Shown here in pieces: positions 31,853-41,721 of a stretch of 64,000 bases of DNA. Position 1 is the first letter of the stretch. Each line of letters opens with the position of its first letter. The notes beneath the pieces are model-generated. The model did no database searches. It saw only the letters and a list, made by a program, of their open reading frames with translations, and was not told the DNA's origin. Origin of the DNA: Moritella marina ATCC 15381 (GTDB taxonomy: Bacteria; Pseudomonadota; Gammaproteobacteria; Enterobacterales; Moritellaceae); contig NZ_CP044399.1 in the NCBI RefSeq assembly GCF_008931805.1, positions 1,364,001 through 1,428,000 of the forward strand, in the 5' to 3' direction. The translations under genes and the position numbers were made by a program.

Positions 31853-32806
31853 ATGACTGATAAAATTTCACCTAAAGTAGAATTTGTAACTATTACTGAA
31901 GATTATCAAGGCCAACGCATTGATAACTTTTTACGCACCAAATTAAAAGGTGTGCCAAAAAGTATGATTTATCGCATCATTCGTAAAGGTGAGGTGAGAG
32001 TTAACAAAGGAAGAATCAAGCCTGAGTATAAACTACAGCCAAATGATATTGTACGTGTACCGCCAGTACGCGTTTCTGAAACGGAAGCTATTTCACCATC
32101 AGCAAATTTAGATTCTGTGCGCGCACTAGAAACACAAATCATCTATGAAGATAACTACTTAATAGTTATTAATAAGCCATCGGGCATGGCTGTACACGGT
32201 GGTAGTGGATTAAGCTTTGGTCTTATCGAAGGTTTACGTGCAATCCGTCCTGATAGTAAGTTCCTAGAATTGGTACACCGTCTCGATCGTGATACATCTG
32301 GCTGTTTACTTGTTGCTAAAAAACGCAGCACGCTAAAAGCGTTACATGAGCAATTACGCTTAAAAACCATGCGAAAAGATTACCAAGCACTTGTTGCTGG
32401 TGCATGGCCGCGCAGTACTCGAGTTGTAAATGCGCCATTATTAAAGAATACAGTAAGCTCTGGTGAGAGAATCGTACGTGTTGACGATGAAGGTAAGCAA
32501 TCTCAGACTCGTTTCAGCATCATACAACGTTATGAAAATGGCACGCTAGTACAAGCAAGTCCTATTACAGGTCGTACGCATCAGATCCGTGTTCATGCAT
32601 TACACGCTGGTCATCCAATTGCCTGTGATGATAAATATGGCGATACAGGGTTTACGAAGCACATGAACGGTTTAGGTTTGAAGCGCTTGTTCTTACATGC
32701 TGCACGCCTACAGTTCTTCAACCCGGGTACAGAAGAAACACAAGAAGTTGAAGCGCCGTTAGACATGGCGCTTGTTAGAGCGTTAGAAAAAATGAAAAAG
32801 TGCTAA
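31853..32806 (+). CDS. rluC: 23S rRNA pseudouridine synthase RluC
   Basis: A 317-residue protein with an N-terminal S4 RNA-binding domain (~18-80) and a RluA-type catalytic domain carrying VHRLDRDTSGCLLVAKK, with the catalytic Asp in RLDRDTSG. RluC modifies three uridines in 23S rRNA (955, 2504, 2580 in E. coli). Divergence from rne is the classic arrangement and supports RluC over other RluA paralogues. Confidence 0.94.
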   Translation: MTDKISPKVEFVTITEDYQGQRIDNFLRTKLKGVPKSMIYRIIRKGEVRVNKGRIKPEYKLQPNDIVRVPPVRVSETEAISPSANLDSVRALETQIIYEDNYLIVINKPSGMAVHGGSGLSFGLIEGLRAIRPDSKFLELVHRLDRDTSGCLLVAKKRSTLKALHEQLRLKTMRKDYQALVAGAWPRSTRVVNAPLLKNTVSSGERIVRVDDEGKQSQTRFSIIQRYENGTLVQASPITGRTHQIRVHALHAGHPIACDDKYGDTGFTKHMNGLGLKRLFLHAARLQFFNPGTEETQEVEAPLDMALVRALEKMKKC

Positions 32807-32847
32807 ATATAAACATCATTAATATGTGTTAATAGATTCGCTAAACC

Positions 32848-32880
32848 AAAAGAGCCAGTATCATCGATACTGGCTCTTTT
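32848..32880. terminator. Bidirectional terminator between rluC and maf
   Basis: A perfect 15-bp stem AAAAGAGCCAGTATC / GATACTGGCTCTTTT with a 3-base loop, between convergent genes, with A- and T-runs on opposite sides. Confidence 0.92.
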
Positions 32881-32908
32881 GTATTCGACGTATCAATTTT
32901 AATTCGAC

Positions 32909-33496
32909 TTAATTTGATAATACGTCGTAACCTTGTTTTTGTAGTAGTTTTACTAAACTAATCAGTGGTAATCCTATTAAGGTATTTGGGTCCTTACCTT
33001 CTAATTTCGAAAATAATGCAATACCAAGTCCTTCACACATAAAACTGCCTGCGCAATTATACGGCTTTTCAGTTTCAAGATAGTAACGGATCTGGCTGCT
33101 TGTGAGCGCTCTAAAATGGACAATGAACTCTTCAACTATCGTATCTGTATGATCTGTGCATTGATTTACAACAGAAAGACCTGTGTAAAAAGTTATATTT
33201 TGTGCAGAAACGGCAGATAATTGTGCAAAAGCTGTTTCAAAATCACCTGGTTTACCTATTATTTTGTTATTAATGACACAAACCTGATCCGATCCGATAC
33301 ATATTGAGTTACTATACTCCCGACTGGCAGATTGAGCTTTTTCTAGTGCTAGGCGTGATACAAGCATTTGAGCTGTTTCGTTTGGCTTGACGGTTTCATC
33401 AACTTTAGGGTTGAAGGTATCGAAAGGGCAGTTTAGTTTTTCTAATATCTGTTTACGAAACGGTGATGTTGAGGCAAGGATTAGTTTAGGTTTCAT
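32909..33496 (-). CDS. yceF: Maf-family nucleotide pyrophosphatase, YceF type
   Basis: A 195-residue Maf protein. The start LILASTSPFRKQILEKL has the SPFRK form of the YceF subgroup, which hydrolyses m7GTP, rather than the SPRR of the dTTP/UTP type. The catalytic region GSDQVCVINNKIIGKPGD and the C-terminal NTLIGLPLISLVKLL are intact. It is divergent from yceD, as in E. coli and Vibrio. Confidence 0.92.
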   Translation of the reverse strand: MKPKLILASTSPFRKQILEKLNCPFDTFNPKVDETVKPNETAQMLVSRLALEKAQSASREYSNSICIGSDQVCVINNKIIGKPGDFETAFAQLSAVSAQNITFYTGLSVVNQCTDHTDTIVEEFIVHFRALTSSQIRYYLETEKPYNCAGSFMCEGLGIALFSKLEGKDPNTLIGLPLISLVKLLQKQGYDVLSN

Positions 33497-33627
33497 GGTT
33501 TATCTATCATCAATTATTTAATTATTTGATGATTTTAACGCCAAAATATCTATTTTTGTAGGTAAATGTGATTTTTTTTCATTTTCCTTTTGACTCTAAC
33601 ATGATGAATCTATATTATCCGCAACCT

Positions 33628-34149
33628 ATGAAAAAGGTAAAACTACCAGTAACTGTTGATCCTTATCGTACCGCTCAACAAAGATTGGACTTTAACACTA
33701 GTGTTGAAGCTCGTCTGTTGAAACGTATTACGGATGCAACGGCAGGTGAACCAAGTGATGCTGAGGTATCAATTTCGTTCAGTAAAGACAATCAAGGTCT
33801 TATAGTGATACAGGGTAGCGTATCTCTAACCGTTAACCTTGAATGTCAGCGCTGTGGCGGGATATTTACGCAAGCTTGTGAAACCGAATTTAGATATAGT
33901 CCTGTGAAAAATGATTCACAGGTCGACGATCTGCCAGATGCTTATGAGCCCATTGAATTGGACGCAAATGGCGAAATCAATCCGATTTCATTCATTGAAG
34001 ATGAAGTGATTATCAATTTACCGCTTGTTGCTTTGCACCAAGAGGAAGATTGTTCAGTGAATCCAAATGATATGAGTTTCGGAGAAATCGAGCCTGCTGA
34101 TGAGCAGCCCAACCCATTTGCAGCTTTATCTGAATTAAAGCGCAAGTAA
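33628..34149 (+). CDS. yceD: DUF177 protein YceD (23S rRNA accumulation protein)
   Basis: 173 residues from the ATG at 33628, where homology begins ([21 protein letters not shown]); the longer frame to 33568 adds an unconserved hydrophobic tail. The paired cysteines in LECQRCGG and the ending [12 protein letters not shown] are typical. In E. coli loss of YceD lowers 23S rRNA. No clear ribosome site precedes either start. It leads the rpmF-plsX-fab unit. Confidence 0.88.
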   Translation: MKKVKLPVTVDPYRTAQQRLDFNTSVEARLLKRITDATAGEPSDAEVSISFSKDNQGLIVIQGSVSLTVNLECQRCGGIFTQACETEFRYSPVKNDSQVDDLPDAYEPIELDANGEINPISFIEDEVIINLPLVALHQEEDCSVNPNDMSFGEIEPADEQPNPFAALSELKRK

Positions 34150-34165
34150 TCAGGAGTATAGGCCA

Positions 34166-34336
34166 ATGGCTGTACAAAAAAGTAAAGTAACTCGCTCTCG
34201 CCGCGGTCAACGTCGTTCACATGACGCTCTAACTGCAGCAGCTACAACTGTTGACGTGACTTCAGGTGAAACTCACCTACGTCACAACGTAACAGCTGAT
34301 GGTTACTACAAAGGCGTTAAAGTAATTAACAAATAA
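34166..34336 (+). CDS. rpmF: 50S ribosomal protein L32
   Basis: 56 codons, [20 protein letters not shown] to KGVKVINK, a complete L32 of normal size for proteobacteria. CAGGAG lies before the ATG, 16 bases after yceD. It is co-transcribed with plsX in relatives. Confidence 0.97.
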   Translation: MAVQKSKVTRSRRGQRRSHDALTAAATTVDVTSGETHLRHNVTADGYYKGVKVINK

Positions 34337-34346
34337 GTTATTTACT

Positions 34347-35360
34347 TTGCCTAATCTAACCATTGCGTTAGATGCCATGGGGGGCGATTTCGGTCCCCAT
34401 GTCACTATCCCCGCCGCAATAAACATACTGAAAAAGTATAAGTACCTTTCTATATACCTTGTCGGTAACGAAGCTGAAATAAATTCTTTATTACAGAATA
34501 CTTCTACGTCTATAAAGTCTCGCTTTACAATAATTCCTAGTCTCGATGATATACCCATGGATCTTGCTCCAGCATTAGCGCTGCGTAATTTTAAGCAATC
34601 CTCTATGCGTATGGCATTGAACCTTGTCCGTGAAGGCAAAGCGCAAGCGTGCGTGAGTGCAGGTAATACCGGCGCCCTGATGGTGCTTTCACGGCACTTG
34701 CTTAAAGTACTTCCTTTTGTTGATCGACCTGCACTTGTTTCAACATTGCCTTCTATGACTACACAGCCTGTTTATATGCTTGATTTAGGTGTGAATGTCA
34801 GTTGTGATGCGGATGCATTGCTGCAATTTGCATTAATGGGGTCTGCGCTCGCAGAGCACGTTGGTAATATACCAATTCCTCGGGTCGCGTTACTCAATGT
34901 CGGCCAAGAAGACATTAAAGGTAATGACCTTGTTAAACACGCCGCTCAGTTATTGTCTAAAAACCCTAATTTAAACTATATTGGTTTTATTGAAGGTAAC
35001 GATATCTTCTCTGGTAAGGCGGACGTCATCGTATGTGATGGATTTACTGGAAATGTCGCACTTAAAACAAGTGAAGGTGTTGTTGACCTGGTTATTTCCC
35101 AGCTAACATCTGTATCAAATAACAACATATTTACTAAATTATTATCATTATTGGTCAAACCACTAATAATGAGCAGCCTAAAGCGTTTGAAACCCGACCA
35201 GTATAACGGAGCAACTTTGTTAGGATTGCCGGGTATTGTAATTAAGAGTCATGGTAATGCTAAACAGGTTGCCTTTGAATTTGCAATTGAACAGGCTGTA
35301 AAAGAAGTTGAAAGCGGTTTAGTAAATAAGATATCCGCTAGTCTTGATATTATTGATTAA
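34347..35360 (+). CDS. plsX: Phosphate acyltransferase PlsX
   Basis: A 337-residue PlsX, which turns acyl-ACP into acyl-phosphate for the first step of phospholipid synthesis. The start is TTG at 34347, giving MPNLTIALDAMGGDFGP as in other PlsX; there is no ATG nearby and only 10 bases after rpmF, so expression may depend on coupling. The conserved CVSAGNTGALM and VCDGFTGNVALKTSEG are present. fabH, which normally follows, is absent. Confidence 0.94.
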   Translation: MPNLTIALDAMGGDFGPHVTIPAAINILKKYKYLSIYLVGNEAEINSLLQNTSTSIKSRFTIIPSLDDIPMDLAPALALRNFKQSSMRMALNLVREGKAQACVSAGNTGALMVLSRHLLKVLPFVDRPALVSTLPSMTTQPVYMLDLGVNVSCDADALLQFALMGSALAEHVGNIPIPRVALLNVGQEDIKGNDLVKHAAQLLSKNPNLNYIGFIEGNDIFSGKADVIVCDGFTGNVALKTSEGVVDLVISQLTSVSNNNIFTKLLSLLVKPLIMSSLKRLKPDQYNGATLLGLPGIVIKSHGNAKQVAFEFAIEQAVKEVESGLVNKISASLDIID

Positions 35361-35394
35361 GACTCAATTTTTATCATTTTATTTGCCTCTTCTC

Positions 35395-35423
35395 TTGAAA
35401 AATCCAATCGATATCCTCATATT
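35395..35423 (+). promoter_or_regulatory. Candidate fabD promoter
   Basis: TTGAAA (35395-35400) and CATATT (35418-35423) with a 17-base gap, in the 132-base space where fabH would normally be. A weak match, listed because the gap suggests fabD has its own promoter. Confidence 0.3.
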
Positions 35424-35492
35424 ACTTTTTAGTTAGATAAGTTCATTTTCGAATTGATACATGAATCTTTGTTAATTTTTTATAGGTAATTT

Positions 35493-36416
35493 ATGTCAAA
35501 GTATGCAGTAGTATTCCCAGGTCAAGGTTCACAAACAATAGGTATGCTTGCAGATCTTGCTGCAGAGCATTCAGTTGTAGAACAAACATTTGCCCAAGCA
35601 AGTGAAATGCTTGGTTATGATCTATGGGATTTAGTGCAACATGGAACAGTTGAAGAATTAAGCCAAACTCATATTACGCAACCTGCATTATTGGCTACCT
35701 CTGTTGCATTGTGGCGCATCGCCGCCGCGAAAGAAGATTTTAAACCTGCATTAGTTGCCGGTCACAGTCTAGGTGAATACTCAGCACTTGTATGTGCAGG
35801 TGTGATTAAATTCGAAGATGCAATTGCACTTGTTGAATTACGTGGACAACTCATGCAACAAGCAGTACCACAAGGTATTGGTGCAATGGCTGCTGTTATT
35901 GGTCTTGATAACGATGCAATTATTGCCGCTTGTGCAACAGCGGCTGAAGATGAGGTCGTATCAGCGGTGAACTTTAATTCACCTGGGCAGGTTGTTATTG
36001 CAGGTAATAAAGCGGCAGTAGTACGCGCATCTGAATTATGTGTAGAGGCGGGTGCTCGACGTGTAATGCCTTTACCTGTAAGTGTGCCTTCTCATTGTTC
36101 ACTAATGAAACCAGCTGCTGATGAATTGAAATTGGCGCTAGAAAAAGTGACATTTAATACACCTGTCATTAAGTTGATCAATAATGTTGATGTCGCAGCA
36201 CCAGTAGATGCAGAAAGTATTAAAGATGCACTTGTTCGTCAACTATACATGCCAGTACGCTGGACTGAAGTGATTGAAGCAATGGCACAGCAAGAAATAA
36301 CGGCACTATATGAATTTGGCCCTGGTAAAGTATTAACCGGTCTTGTAAAACGTATCGATAAAACGATCAAAGGTAGTGCAGTGAATAATCAAGCAACGAT
36401 TGCTGATTTTGTATAA
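35493..36416 (+). CDS. fabD: Malonyl-CoA:ACP transacylase
   Basis: A 307-residue FabD. FPGQGSQTIGM starts the fold, the nucleophile lies in GHSLGEYSAL (Ser near residue 92), and the catalytic His lies in VPSHCSLM. It loads malonyl groups onto ACP. It is followed 16 bases later by fabG. Confidence 0.97.
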   Translation: MSKYAVVFPGQGSQTIGMLADLAAEHSVVEQTFAQASEMLGYDLWDLVQHGTVEELSQTHITQPALLATSVALWRIAAAKEDFKPALVAGHSLGEYSALVCAGVIKFEDAIALVELRGQLMQQAVPQGIGAMAAVIGLDNDAIIAACATAAEDEVVSAVNFNSPGQVVIAGNKAAVVRASELCVEAGARRVMPLPVSVPSHCSLMKPAADELKLALEKVTFNTPVIKLINNVDVAAPVDAESIKDALVRQLYMPVRWTEVIEAMAQQEITALYEFGPGKVLTGLVKRIDKTIKGSAVNNQATIADFV

Positions 36417-36432
36417 TATTAGGAATAAATAA

Positions 36433-37167
36433 ATGAGTTTTTCAAGTAAAACTGTACTTGTTACAGGTGCAAGCCGTGGTATTGGCCGTGCAATCGCGGA
36501 ACATTTTGCTAAATTAGGTGCCACAGTTATTGGTACTGCAACATCTGCACAAGGTGCTGAGCGTATTGGCGCATATTTAGGTGATGCTGGCTTTGGCTTA
36601 GAGCTGAACGTGACAAGCCAAGATTCAGTTGATGCACTTTATGCAGAGATCAAAACGCAAGTTGGTCACATTGATATTCTAGTGAATAACGCTGGTATTA
36701 CAGCTGATAACATCTTCTTGCGCATGAAAGAAGATGAATGGTGTAATGTTATCGATACGAACTTGACCTCATTATACCGTTTATGTAAGCCTTGCTTACG
36801 TGGCATGATGAAGCAACGCCATGGTCGTATTATTAATATTGGCTCTGTTGTTGGTACAACTGGTAATGGTGGTCAAGCGAACTATGCTGCTGCTAAATCA
36901 GGTTTGCTAGGTTTTACTAAGTCGCTTGCAAGCGAAGTTGCATCTCGCGGTATCACTGTTAATGCCGTTGCACCTGGTTTTATCGAAACTGATATGACAG
37001 CAGAATTAACAGAAGAACAAAAACAAACAATTTTAGCTCAAGTACCAACCAGTCGTCTTGGTAGTACTACTGAGATAGCTGAAACAGTTGGATTTTTAGC
37101 ATCTGATGGTGCAAGCTATATTACGGGTGAAACCATCCATGTAAATGGCGGCATGTACATGGCTTAG
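36433..37167 (+). CDS. fabG: 3-oxoacyl-ACP reductase
   Basis: A 244-residue short-chain reductase with the NADP-binding TGASRGIGRA, NNAGIT, the catalytic Ser (IGSVVG) and YAAAKSG. The ending INVNGGMYM-like tail (ETIHVNGGMYMA) is typical of FabG. It performs the first reduction of each fatty-acid cycle. Confidence 0.96.
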   Translation: MSFSSKTVLVTGASRGIGRAIAEHFAKLGATVIGTATSAQGAERIGAYLGDAGFGLELNVTSQDSVDALYAEIKTQVGHIDILVNNAGITADNIFLRMKEDEWCNVIDTNLTSLYRLCKPCLRGMMKQRHGRIINIGSVVGTTGNGGQANYAAAKSGLLGFTKSLASEVASRGITVNAVAPGFIETDMTAELTEEQKQTILAQVPTSRLGSTTEIAETVGFLASDGASYITGETIHVNGGMYMA

Positions 37168-37240
37168 CCATTTATATTTGATTTTGTTTGTAAATTTGCG
37201 ATCTTTTTCACCAATCGTGGTTTGACCACCGAGTAAAGGC

Positions 37241-37268
37241 TTGCAAGTTTATGAGTAATCAATAAACT
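37241..37268 (+). promoter_or_regulatory. Candidate acpP promoter
   Basis: TTGCAA (37241-37246) and TAAACT (37263-37268), 16 bases apart, with a strong AAAGGAAAG ribosome site following before the acpP ATG. A separate promoter fits the high amount of ACP that cells need. Confidence 0.4.
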
Positions 37269-37308
37269 ACTAATCAAAGCATTATATATTTTTCAAAGGA
37301 AAGTAAAA

Positions 37309-37545
37309 ATGAGTAACTTCGAAGAACGCGTAAAAAAAATCATTATCGAACAACTTGGTGTTAAAGAAGAAGAAGTTAAAAACGAAGCTTCTTTTGTTGA
37401 TGACCTAGGTGCAGATTCTCTAGATACAGTTGAACTTGTTATGGCTCTAGAAGAAGAATTCGATACTGATATCCCTGATGATGAAGCAGAGAAAATCACT
37501 ACTGTTCAAGCTGCGATCGACTACGTTGTTTCTAGTGCTGAATAA
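37309..37545 (+). CDS. acpP: Acyl carrier protein
   Basis: A 78-residue acidic protein. The phosphopantetheine site is the Ser in [15 protein letters not shown]. It is the carrier for all fatty-acid intermediates and donor for PlsX. Codon use looks like that of a highly expressed gene. A terminator follows 68 bases later. Confidence 0.98.
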   Translation: MSNFEERVKKIIIEQLGVKEEEVKNEASFVDDLGADSLDTVELVMALEEEFDTDIPDDEAEKITTVQAAIDYVVSSAE

Positions 37546-37613
37546 TTCAGCTGATTAGTTCTCTCTGAGAAAGAATCAATTAAAGTGATTATCATAATCA
37601 TTTTATAAATGTT

Positions 37614-37640
37614 AAAGCGGTCGCAAGACCGCTTTTTTTT
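37614..37640 (+). terminator. Terminator between acpP and fabF
   Basis: A 9-bp stem AAAGCGGTC / GACCGCTTT with a GCAA tetraloop and a run of T. It sits only 22 bases before the fabF start, so fabF probably depends on read-through; this would keep ACP mRNA in excess. Confidence 0.85.
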
Positions 37641-37661
37641 TGCCTATTTTGGAGAACAAGT

Positions 37662-38909
37662 GTGGCTAATAATAGAAGAGTTGTAATTACAGGATTAGGA
37701 ATTGTTTCACCGGTTGGCAACACAGTTGCAACTGCATGGGAAGCGATTAAATCTGGTATCAGCGGCATTGAAAATATTGAGCACTTTGATACCACTAATT
37801 TTTCAACAAAGTTTGCTGGCTTAGTTAATGACTTTGACGCAGAATCTGTCGGAATTAATCGTAAAGACTGCCGTAAAATGGATTTATTCATTCAGTATGG
37901 TATTGCAGCTGCAGAGCAAGCTTTAACAGACTCTGGCTTAGAGATTACTGAACAGAATGCAACACGTATTGGTACCGCTATCGGCTCTGGTATCGGTGGT
38001 TTAGGTCTTATTGAACAAAACGTACATAGTTTTGTTAAAGGCGGGGCACGTAAAGTAAGCCCATTTTTTGTCCCTGCTACAATCGTGAATATGGTTGCAG
38101 GGCATGTTTCAATTCGTAATAATCTTAAAGGCCCAAATATTGCCATTGCGACAGCATGTACGTCTGGTACGCACTGTATTGGCCAATCTGCACGTATGAT
38201 CGCATATGGTGATGCAGATGTAATGGTTGCCGGTGGTGCCGAGAAAGCATCGACTGAAATGGGCTTGGCTGGTTTTGGTTCTGCTAAGGCACTTTCAACC
38301 CGTAATGACGACCCGCAGAAAGCAAGTCGACCTTGGGACAAAGACCGCGATGGCTTTGTACTAGGTGATGGCGCCGGTGTATTAGTGATGGAAGAGTATG
38401 AACACGCCGTTGCTCGTGGTGCTACTATTTATGCTGAATTAGCTGGTTTTGGTATGAGTGGCGATGCATTTCACATGACATCACCACCTGAAGACGGTGC
38501 AGGCGCTGCATTATCAATGAATAATGCGATTGCTGACGCAGGTATTACCGCAGATAAAGTGGGTTATGTGAACGCTCATGGTACATCAACACCTGCTGGT
38601 GATAAAGCTGAAACAGCCGCTGTAAAATCAGTGTTTGGTGAACATGCCTATACACTTGCAGTTAGCTCTACAAAATCAATGACCGGTCATCTATTAGGTG
38701 CTGCTGGTGCAATTGAAGCTATCTTCACTATTTTGGCATTGAAAGATCAAATATTACCGCCAACAATTAACTTGGAAAATCCAAGCGAAGGTTGTGATCT
38801 TGATTATGTAACTGACGGTGCTCGCCCCGTGAATATGGAATACGCATTATCCAATTCATTTGGTTTCGGCGGTACTAACGGTTCTCTGCTATTTAAAAAA
38901 GCAGACTAA
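37662..38909 (+). CDS. fabF: 3-oxoacyl-ACP synthase II
   Basis: A 415-residue KAS II starting at GTG with GGAGAA upstream. The Cys-His-His triad is present: [23 protein letters not shown] and [10 protein letters not shown]. The end [15 protein letters not shown] is typical. It elongates acyl chains and in relatives controls cis-vaccenate content at low temperature. pabC, which follows in E. coli, is absent. Confidence 0.96.
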   Translation: MANNRRVVITGLGIVSPVGNTVATAWEAIKSGISGIENIEHFDTTNFSTKFAGLVNDFDAESVGINRKDCRKMDLFIQYGIAAAEQALTDSGLEITEQNATRIGTAIGSGIGGLGLIEQNVHSFVKGGARKVSPFFVPATIVNMVAGHVSIRNNLKGPNIAIATACTSGTHCIGQSARMIAYGDADVMVAGGAEKASTEMGLAGFGSAKALSTRNDDPQKASRPWDKDRDGFVLGDGAGVLVMEEYEHAVARGATIYAELAGFGMSGDAFHMTSPPEDGAGAALSMNNAIADAGITADKVGYVNAHGTSTPAGDKAETAAVKSVFGEHAYTLAVSSTKSMTGHLLGAAGAIEAIFTILALKDQILPPTINLENPSEGCDLDYVTDGARPVNMEYALSNSFGFGGTNGSLLFKKAD

Positions 38910-38994
38910 AATATCAAAGTGATAAGCGAAGGACTTTATTTTTATTTTTCGATGACAAACGTGAAATATAAATGTTTTTTGCTATTTGATATCG

Positions 38995-39026
38995 ACATGT
39001 AAGGTGATTTAACACACCTTACATGT
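38995..39026 (+). terminator. 12-bp perfect inverted repeat after fabF
   Basis: ACATGTAAGGTG / CACCTTACATGT with an 8-base loop, 85 bases past fabF. There is no T-run immediately after it (ATCAAACAATTTTTC follows), so it may be an inefficient terminator, an RNA-stabilising stem or an operator in front of mltG. Confidence 0.45.
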
Positions 39027-39084
39027 ATCAAACAATTTTTCATTGGTGTAAAATGTGTGTTGAATTTAATTTACGCATCGAGCT

Positions 39085-40083
39085 ATGAAAAAAATAATTA
39101 CTGCTGTTTCCTTATTGTTTACCATTCTACTTATTACATGCGTACTCTTTTATTCGCGCTATCAATCCTTTGTTTCTGTTGATCGTGTTCAATCTGATCA
39201 TATTTTAACAGTTGCTTCAGGTGATACTGCACAATCAATAGCTAATAGCATGATTGCAGCACCTGATATGGAATCTAAAGTATTCTTACGTTTATTTTTC
39301 AAACAATATCCAAATATCACCAATATTAAACTGGGTTCTTATAAAGTTACAGCAGGTTGGGACTTTAAAACATTATTTGAACACCTCGTTTTAGGTGAGG
39401 AATTCCAGCATAAAATCACCTTTATTGAAGGTTCTACATTTAAAGAGTGGCGCCAACAGTTATCCCAAGCGACGGGTATTATTGATGACACCGCTGGTTT
39501 ATCTGAACCAGAGATCGCAACGCTGTTAAATATAGATAATCCGAAACTTGAAGGGCTGCTGCTCCCTGAAACTTATTTCTATCCTGAAGGTACTTTGGTT
39601 TCAGCTTTGTATCTAAAGTCACACCAAAAGCTACAAGCTTATTTAGACGCAGCATGGCTATCAAGAGACAAAAAATTACCACTTAAAAATGCCTATGAAG
39701 CTTTGATCCTTGCGTCTATCATAGAAAAGGAAACGGGTTTAGAGAGTGAAAGAACAACAGTTAGCTCTGTGTTTATTAATCGTTTGAATAAGCGTATGCG
39801 TCTGCAAACAGATCCAACGGTTATTTATGGTATGGGGGATGATTATAAAGGCAATATTCGCCGTAAACATTTACGCCAAAAGACGGCTTACAACACCTAC
39901 GTGATTAAGCGCCTCCCACCAACACCTATAGCAATGGTAGGCAAAACATCGATTGATGCGGCATTACACCCAGCAAAAACAAATTATTTGTACTTTGTCG
40001 CTAGCGGAGATGGCGGGCATTATTTTTCCAAGAATTTAAAAGAACATAATCGTGCTGTTCGTAAATACATTTTAAAGAAATAA
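39085..40083 (+). CDS. mltG: Endolytic murein transglycosylase MltG
   Basis: A 332-residue inner-membrane protein with one N-terminal membrane segment (residues 4-24), a LysM-like region and the YceG catalytic domain with SIIEKETGL (catalytic Glu) and [12 protein letters not shown]. It cuts nascent glycan strands near the membrane and helps set their length. The stop is followed almost at once by tmk. Confidence 0.95.
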   Translation: MKKIITAVSLLFTILLITCVLFYSRYQSFVSVDRVQSDHILTVASGDTAQSIANSMIAAPDMESKVFLRLFFKQYPNITNIKLGSYKVTAGWDFKTLFEHLVLGEEFQHKITFIEGSTFKEWRQQLSQATGIIDDTAGLSEPEIATLLNIDNPKLEGLLLPETYFYPEGTLVSALYLKSHQKLQAYLDAAWLSRDKKLPLKNAYEALILASIIEKETGLESERTTVSSVFINRLNKRMRLQTDPTVIYGMGDDYKGNIRRKHLRQKTAYNTYVIKRLPPTPIAMVGKTSIDAALHPAKTNYLYFVASGDGGHYFSKNLKEHNRAVRKYILKK

Positions 40084-40099
40084 ATTGAAGAGAGTTATT

Positions 40100-40744
40100 G
40101 TGCAAGCAAAATTTTTAGTAATCGAAGGCCTTGAAGGCGCAGGTAAAAGTACCGCAGTTAGCACTGTTATTAATTGGCTTGCAGAGCAGGGGATCACCGA
40201 TGTGATCACGACTCGTGAACCTGGTGGCACAAAATTAGCCGAGAAAATGCGTGCGATAGTTAAAGACGTAGATACCGAAGAACCTTTGACTGAATCGGCG
40301 GAGCTTATGTTGATGTACGCAGCACGAGCTCAATTAGTTGAGAATGTAATTAAGCCTGCGTTAGCTAAAGGCCAATGGGTAGTCGGCGATCGTCACGATC
40401 TGTCTTCTATTGCTTATCAAGGCGGTGGGCGCGGTTTTGACATCAGTGTGTTAAATACGTTACGCCAAGTCGCTATTGGTGATTTTAAGCCTGATGTGAC
40501 GCTATTATTAGATATCGATCCTGCTGTTGGTTTACAACGTGCAAAAGTACGCGGTGAGTTAGACCGTATTGAATTAGAGCAATTGTCTTTCTTCCAACGT
40601 ATTGGTGCTAAATATAATGAACTGGCAGCAGCAGACGACACTATTTTTAGCGTTGATGCTGGTCAGGCTATAGATAATGTTCAATTGCAGATACGTGATG
40701 TACTTACCGTGAATCTTGTCTGTCATAACAAAAATGTTGATTAA
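40100..40744 (+). CDS. tmk: Thymidylate kinase
   Basis: 214 residues from GTG 40100 ([18 protein letters not shown]), with AAGAGAG upstream; a longer TTG start at 40085 would add five residues not seen in homologues. P-loop [17 protein letters not shown] and [15 protein letters not shown] are intact. It phosphorylates dTMP to dTDP. It is part of the mltG-tmk-holB-tatD run, as in E. coli. Confidence 0.95.
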   Translation: MQAKFLVIEGLEGAGKSTAVSTVINWLAEQGITDVITTREPGGTKLAEKMRAIVKDVDTEEPLTESAELMLMYAARAQLVENVIKPALAKGQWVVGDRHDLSSIAYQGGGRGFDISVLNTLRQVAIGDFKPDVTLLLDIDPAVGLQRAKVRGELDRIELEQLSFFQRIGAKYNELAAADDTIFSVDAGQAIDNVQLQIRDVLTVNLVCHNKNVD

Positions 40745-40748
40745 TTAG

Positions 40749-41720
40749 ATGTTATATCCTTGGTTATTACCACATTGGGAAAAACAGCAAGCGCAAATGA
40801 CAGCGGGTCGTTTGCACCATGCTTTGTTTGTGACGAGTCCGAACGGTATGGGTAAGCTGTCTTACGCACAGATGCTTTCCCAAACATTACTCTGTAAAGA
40901 GCCGATTGGTTGGGAACCTTGCCATCACTGTCATCCTTGCCAGTTGTTCGAGACCAGCGTGCATCCTGACTATTATTTGGTTGCCACAGAACCAGGGAAA
41001 GTGATTGGTGTTGATCAAATACGAAACATAAGTCAGAAATTAAATGAACATTCACAGCTTGGTGGAAATAAAGTGGTGATCATTGAGCATGCAGAAAGCT
41101 TCAACCTTGCGTCAGCGAATGCCTTGCTTAAAACGTTAGAAGAGCCAAGTGATGGCAGCTATATCATTTTGCTTGCTGAGAATAAATCTCAGGTGCTACC
41201 TACTATTTATAGTCGTTGTCAGAAGTTACACCTTCCAGCCCCTGCAGAGCAGGATACATTAACTTGGTTACAACAGCAGTTTCCGATTGAAAGCCCCACG
41301 TTGACCTCGATCCGTATTAATCATGGGGCACCTTTACACACGCTAAGTTATTTAAACAACGGTGATGATGATTTACGCAAAGAGATATTTTCTAATATTA
41401 GCTTGTTGACGCAACAGCCAGCCGCTATTACACGTTTATGTGAAATTATTTCAGACCGGACATTAGAAAAATTATCTTGGTTACAATTCATCTTACTGGA
41501 TTTACAGAAAGTGGCTAGAGGAGTGAGTATTGATTATATTGTTAATACTGACCAGTTAGAATGGTTAACTCATTTTTCAACATTGCTATCACAAGATAAA
41601 ATTACTCAACTACAATCAGAATTAACAGAACTTCGTCAGTTGTTATTACAAAATAATAATTTAACCGCAGAAACTTTAGTACTGTCCTTTTTGATTAAAC
41701 TTAAAAGATTTATAAATTAA
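40749..41720 (+). CDS. holB: DNA polymerase III delta' subunit
   Basis: A 323-residue clamp-loader subunit. The zinc module fits C-x8-C-x2-C-x2-C (CKEPIGWEPCHHCHPC). SANALLKTLEEP is the AAA+ sensor region with the SRC motif (YSRCQKL). As in other delta' subunits the P-loop is degenerate (SPNGMGKLS). It lies 4 bases after tmk. Confidence 0.94.
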   Translation: MLYPWLLPHWEKQQAQMTAGRLHHALFVTSPNGMGKLSYAQMLSQTLLCKEPIGWEPCHHCHPCQLFETSVHPDYYLVATEPGKVIGVDQIRNISQKLNEHSQLGGNKVVIIEHAESFNLASANALLKTLEEPSDGSYIILLAENKSQVLPTIYSRCQKLHLPAPAEQDTLTWLQQQFPIESPTLTSIRINHGAPLHTLSYLNNGDDDLRKEIFSNISLLTQQPAAITRLCEIISDRTLEKLSWLQFILLDLQKVARGVSIDYIVNTDQLEWLTHFSTLLSQDKITQLQSELTELRQLLLQNNNLTAETLVLSFLIKLKRFIN

Positions 41721-41721
41721 T

